A stretch of DNA of 6,723 nt from Candidatus Hydrogenedentota bacterium (lineage in GTDB: Bacteria > Hydrogenedentota > Hydrogenedentia > Hydrogenedentiales > CAITNO01): NCBI GenBank assembly GCA_903922535.1, contig CAIXUF010000842.1:1-6723 (forward strand), read 5' to 3'. Positions 5,401-6,723 of the stretch are shown in pieces. Numbering within the stretch: the first letter of the stretch is position 1; every line of letters begins with the position of its first letter. The translations under genes were made by a program, and so were the position numbers. The notes beneath the pieces are model-generated. The model saw nothing but the letters and a program-made list of their open reading frames with translations. It did no database searches and was not told where the DNA came from.

Positions 5401-6723
5401 CCGTTTCACGAGCCGTCAGCGCTGCTGGTTCCCATTGACGGCGATCCGAAGGCCCTCGGGCGCGCAGAACGGTTCAGTGCAAGACTGGAGAAGATGGATG
5501 CCGTGGAGGGTGTGGCGGTTACGCAATTGATTCCCGATCGCGAAGCTCCTGAAACGGCCAAGGAGGCGGCCGCACCGCAGGCACCATCCACACCCGAAGG
5601 CGCCGCGCCGGTGGCTGCATCCCCTGTCGTTTCGAGCTTCGCGGCTGCGCTGTGGGGCGACGGCGGCCGCAGCGTGGAACTCGTCTCGGTTCGGGAGCAC
5701 AAGCCGGGCAATTCGCCCTTCTGGCGGCCCGACGGCACGCCGCTTGCCGAAGCGCCGTACGACCCAGGCCGGGTGGAGGAGAACGTGGCCGCGCGGGGAA
5801 AGCCCTATGAACTCGCCTTTCGCGTCGCGGGACTTGAAAACAACGAGCCTGTTCGATGGCAGTTTGACGCAAGCACCGGCTGGGGATTCAGCGGCGCGAG
5901 GGCAACGGACAACTCCATTGGCCCGGACTTCAGCGTGGCCACGGTGTTCCTGGATGCCAATGCGACCGTGGCGACTGCGAAGTTGCTCGTTGCCTCGGGT
6001 GCCTGGCATCCGCTGTTGACGCACGAACCGGACGGCGAGGCGGCCTGCGCGCGCGAGGGCTATTCCGTGGCCTTTGGCGAGCCCTACGAAAAGGATGGCG
6101 CAACCTGCATCACGCTCACCCTGGACGGCAGCATTGCGGAAACTGCCGTGTGCCTGGTTGCGGTGGACAAGCCGGGGCACCCCCACACGTCCACAACCGA
6201 GGCCATGGGCATCGGAAAGGTGTATCAGAACACATACAAGTTCGCCAATCTCAAAGTGGAGGACGTGAAGGAGTTTCAACTGCAAACCTGCCCCTGGCAG
6301 GAGATCCAATGCACCAACATCTCGCTGGAGCCGGGACGGCTCACAGACTGCAAGGTTCTTGCTGCAGTTCCAAGCAAGGAACCGGTGGCGGCCAAGGAGG
6401 AGAGTCCGGCCGCCGAAGGCAACACCATCCTCCCCGGCCGAGGCCTGAAGGAGATCGGTGTGGGCGACACCGAAAAGGCCGTGCGCGAAAAGTTCGGTGA
6501 ACCTGAGCGCGCAGACGCGGGCTGCCTGTTGTACAACGAAAAGCGCGGCATCTCTTTCACCGTCAAGGGTGGGATGGTGGCTGAGATGCATTTTGGCCCC
6601 GGCTTCGCAGGCAAGACTGCGGAGGGCGTGGGCATTGGCTCCTCGCTGGACGATGCCGTCAAGGCCAGCGGTGGTGCGCGCGAAAACGTTTGCGCCCAAT
6701 GCCGTGCCCAGCGCGACGACCAC
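2413..6723 (+). CDS. BlaR1-like M56 membrane metallopeptidase with SecD-P1-like and further C-terminal domains (3' truncated)
   Basis: I translated the frame codon by codon: it has no stop for 1437 codons and leaves the window open. Predicted membrane segments are 17-36, 43-63, 137-155 and 343-362, as in BlaR1. A Pro/Ala-rich linker (about 85-132) separates the second and third. The cytoplasmic peptidase has the zinc motif H234-E-L-A-H238 followed by K-R-W-D, and the second ligand motif E273-R-E275-L-V-C-D279-D, so it should be active. After the fourth segment, on the outer face, come: a SecD-P1-like region (about 415-656); a secretin-N-like motif (714-740); a Pro/Ser/Ala linker (about 750-790); two tandem beta-sandwich-like units (826-902 and 943-1029); an Ala/Pro linker (about 1048-1071); a beta-rich module (about 1078-1308); and two BamE/SmpA-like repeats (from 1345). 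No penicillin-binding S-x-x-K/S-x-N/K-T-G sensor is visible. BlaR1 has about 600 residues, so this is over twice as long. It is co-transcribed with the repressor, which is its likely substrate or pathway end point. The inducing signal is unknown. Confidence 0.9.
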   Translation, partial: MNTLWGVAEWWSRTLWALSWQIGILVGLVWLASLLFRRASPNFRYWLWCIVLVRLCFPINLALPAGLSGDVRHAVETSAPAVYLAVQRAAIQPVTPSSQTGDSMPAAAFPHVPAAAPKTPPPPAASPALPLGVRLTLGWAVVSLSILLLVLAKHLHVRRLLRGWSEVARPELLLLVDSLRSRCAIGRAVRVRVFPAEHPLQGPALVGIVRPTILLPASVAENWGIEELEPVLLHELAHVKRWDLLINLVQMIVQAVYFFHPLVWLANARIRQERELVCDDLAVLHTGGRCKRYSQSFVRVLEETACDAPFLQAAGVGMMERRKPLARRIIRMMSKDYRIHRPLGWLSIALLLTLSAAAVTIAAERAGVPEAAKSPSPSNSLVVAPLVGCLNDTVKAEWRAQGITGDMAVFGKLQDQTIEILRERLDRAGLRDVKIEKRPNGHVAVQIPPAVDAARVKALAVQPGVLRLFPAASRDETIQALKEVEEDPRFHGRLLSLLEARSHNDYLSVAAGRHAEAEDVLRELSTAQPSPLPRGMIFFPGSKTTPDELYMLDRNAGMDEVKLRFASATPDENNPGKARINFLMSDADAKRFGELTQTLLGKPLALLVNWEVQSAPVVRSRITGAGQITGNYKMEEATDLAARMWTPEYPVPLVVLSDPTVTPAVAEPGEVRDLRESLEERHYEGLDEDVLNRMLTTSLLPVFDPATGEQVSTVTYDKATRHLTLRNLPENLNAFEMLLAKEPGEDSVHATPGGMAKPHDTPPSSEGAQAPSVDSPASEQGVARVHAGVSEGPVVLDHDLLLPLAVWSGDSPTDSPRLHFIQEQNGLRAVVHIKYRLAPRMKWLARFELLDHDGKSVSSRDATLENSTIIETEPRKEDGDLGFIFPGIQRDAVSRFRISVESLWAETGGSFRFGVDSPVALALDAPDCVDVISVGGVSVLREGGAFAATFHLTYLPSPKSIWRLSVVLFDAEGGEVGKGNKAMENNGGPVNSLMGSPFHEPSALLVPIDGDPKALGRAERFSARLEKMDAVEGVAVTQLIPDREAPETAKEAAAPQAPSTPEGAAPVAASPVVSSFAAALWGDGGRSVELVSVREHKPGNSPFWRPDGTPLAEAPYDPGRVEENVAARGKPYELAFRVAGLENNEPVRWQFDASTGWGFSGARATDNSIGPDFSVATVFLDANATVATAKLLVASGAWHPLLTHEPDGEAACAREGYSVAFGEPYEKDGATCITLTLDGSIAETAVCLVAVDKPGHPHTSTTEAMGIGKVYQNTYKFANLKVEDVKEFQLQTCPWQEIQCTNISLEPGRLTDCKVLAAVPSKEPVAAKEESPAAEGNTILPGRGLKEIGVGDTEKAVREKFGEPERADAGCLLYNEKRGISFTVKGGMVAEMHFGPGFAGKTAEGVGIGSSLDDAVKASGGARENVCAQCRAQRDDH
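3655..4380 (+). other. SecD-P1-like region inside the M56 protein
   Basis: Residues 415-460 contain TIEILRERLDRAGL, then VAVQIPPAVDAARVKAL, matching the SecD pattern I-x-x-R-h-D-x-x-G followed by h-V-Q-h-P-G-h-x-D-x-x-R-h-K-x-L. Residues 561-656 contain GKPLALLV, QSAPVV, GAGQITGNY, E-E-A-x-x-L-A and P-V-P-L, in the same order and spacing as the SecD head and base (GKxLAIVLD, SAP, GGxGxITGxF, EAxxLA, LPVPL). About 80 residues between the two blocks are less conserved. No SecD membrane channel follows. Confidence 0.8.
4888..5499 (+). repeat. Tandem protein repeat (two beta-sandwich-like units) inside the M56 protein
   Basis: Residues 826-902 and 943-1029 align without gaps over a 35-residue core: H832/H951, Y835/Y954, P839/P958, W843/W962, L849/L968, D851/D970, G854/G973, V857/V976, and E865-N866/E984-N985, all offset by 119 residues (10 identities in 35). 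Both units end with a Pro strand and an R-F strand. The DNA has diverged, so this is an old duplication. The pattern of alternating hydrophobic residues suggests an Ig-like fold; I do not recognise a named family. Confidence 0.7.
6436..6723 (+). repeat. Two BamE/SmpA-like G-x-G repeats at the C-terminal end of the M56 protein
   Basis: Unit 1 has I-G1349-V-G1351, a short helix and F-G1362-E-P, then Y-N-E-K-R-G-I-S-F and a V-K-G-G-M-V strand. Unit 2 has V-G1407-I-G1409, a helix and S-G1420. The G-x-G to G distance is 11 residues in both. This is the pattern of BamE/SmpA/OmlA-like folds (G-x-s-x-x-x-V-x-x-x-h-G-x-P), which occur as tails on envelope proteins. The second unit is cut by the window end and may be affected by a frameshift near 6683-6686. 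Confidence 0.6.

Noticed and set aside
5416..6723. A - strand open frame of 435 codons opposite the M56 gene
   Set aside because: It runs antisense to a frame with recognisable domains and reads as Arg/His/Gly/Ala-rich text with no family motif. Such antisense frames are common where third codon positions are G/C.

Overview
The window looks like bacterial chromosome from a GC-rich, probably PVC-group or related lineage (Lentisphaerae, Planctomycetes, Verrucomicrobia or Hydrogenedentes type). This rests on the gene families: a GH127/DUF1680-like tail, a secreted right-handed beta-helix protein, and a BlaI-type repressor paired with a very large M56 peptidase carrying multi-domain extracytoplasmic additions. 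No rRNA, tRNA, CRISPR array, insertion sequence or phage gene was seen. All supported genes lie on the + strand.

Left part (1-1588): the last 105 codons of a protein resembling the C-terminal beta domain of GH127/DUF1680 glycosidases, then 34 bases later a complete secreted beta-helix protein with a clear signal peptide and a good Shine-Dalgarno sequence. The two probably form the end of one operon for extracellular or periplasmic carbohydrate work. Positions 1589-1968 hold no gene I can support, only weak hairpins.

Right part (1969-6723): a strong sigma70-type promoter (TTGACA, 17 bases, TACTAT) is covered by three alternating copies of a half-site, ACCACA / TGTGGT / ACCACA, matching the shape of BlaI/MecI operators. 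It drives a 128-residue BlaI/MecI/CopY-family repressor. Its stop codon overlaps (ATGA) the start of one uninterrupted reading frame of 1437 codons that runs off the window. That protein begins like BlaR1: four membrane segments with a cytoplasmic HELAH zinc-peptidase site. There is no recognisable penicillin-binding sensor. In its place after the fourth membrane segment are, in order, a domain strongly resembling the P1 region of the protein-export factor SecD, a short secretin-N-like motif, two tandem copies of a beta-sandwich-like unit, a beta-rich module ending in a KEF-x-LQT motif, and two BamE/SmpA-like G-x-G repeats.

Inferred working model: an extracytoplasmic signal, perhaps polypeptide or envelope state rather than a beta-lactam, is sensed by the C-terminal domains. 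The M56 peptidase is then activated, the repressor is inactivated and the operon derepresses itself. The most notable observations are the SecD-P1-like sensor region on an M56 peptidase, the previously unlisted tandem duplication behind it, and the operator layout.
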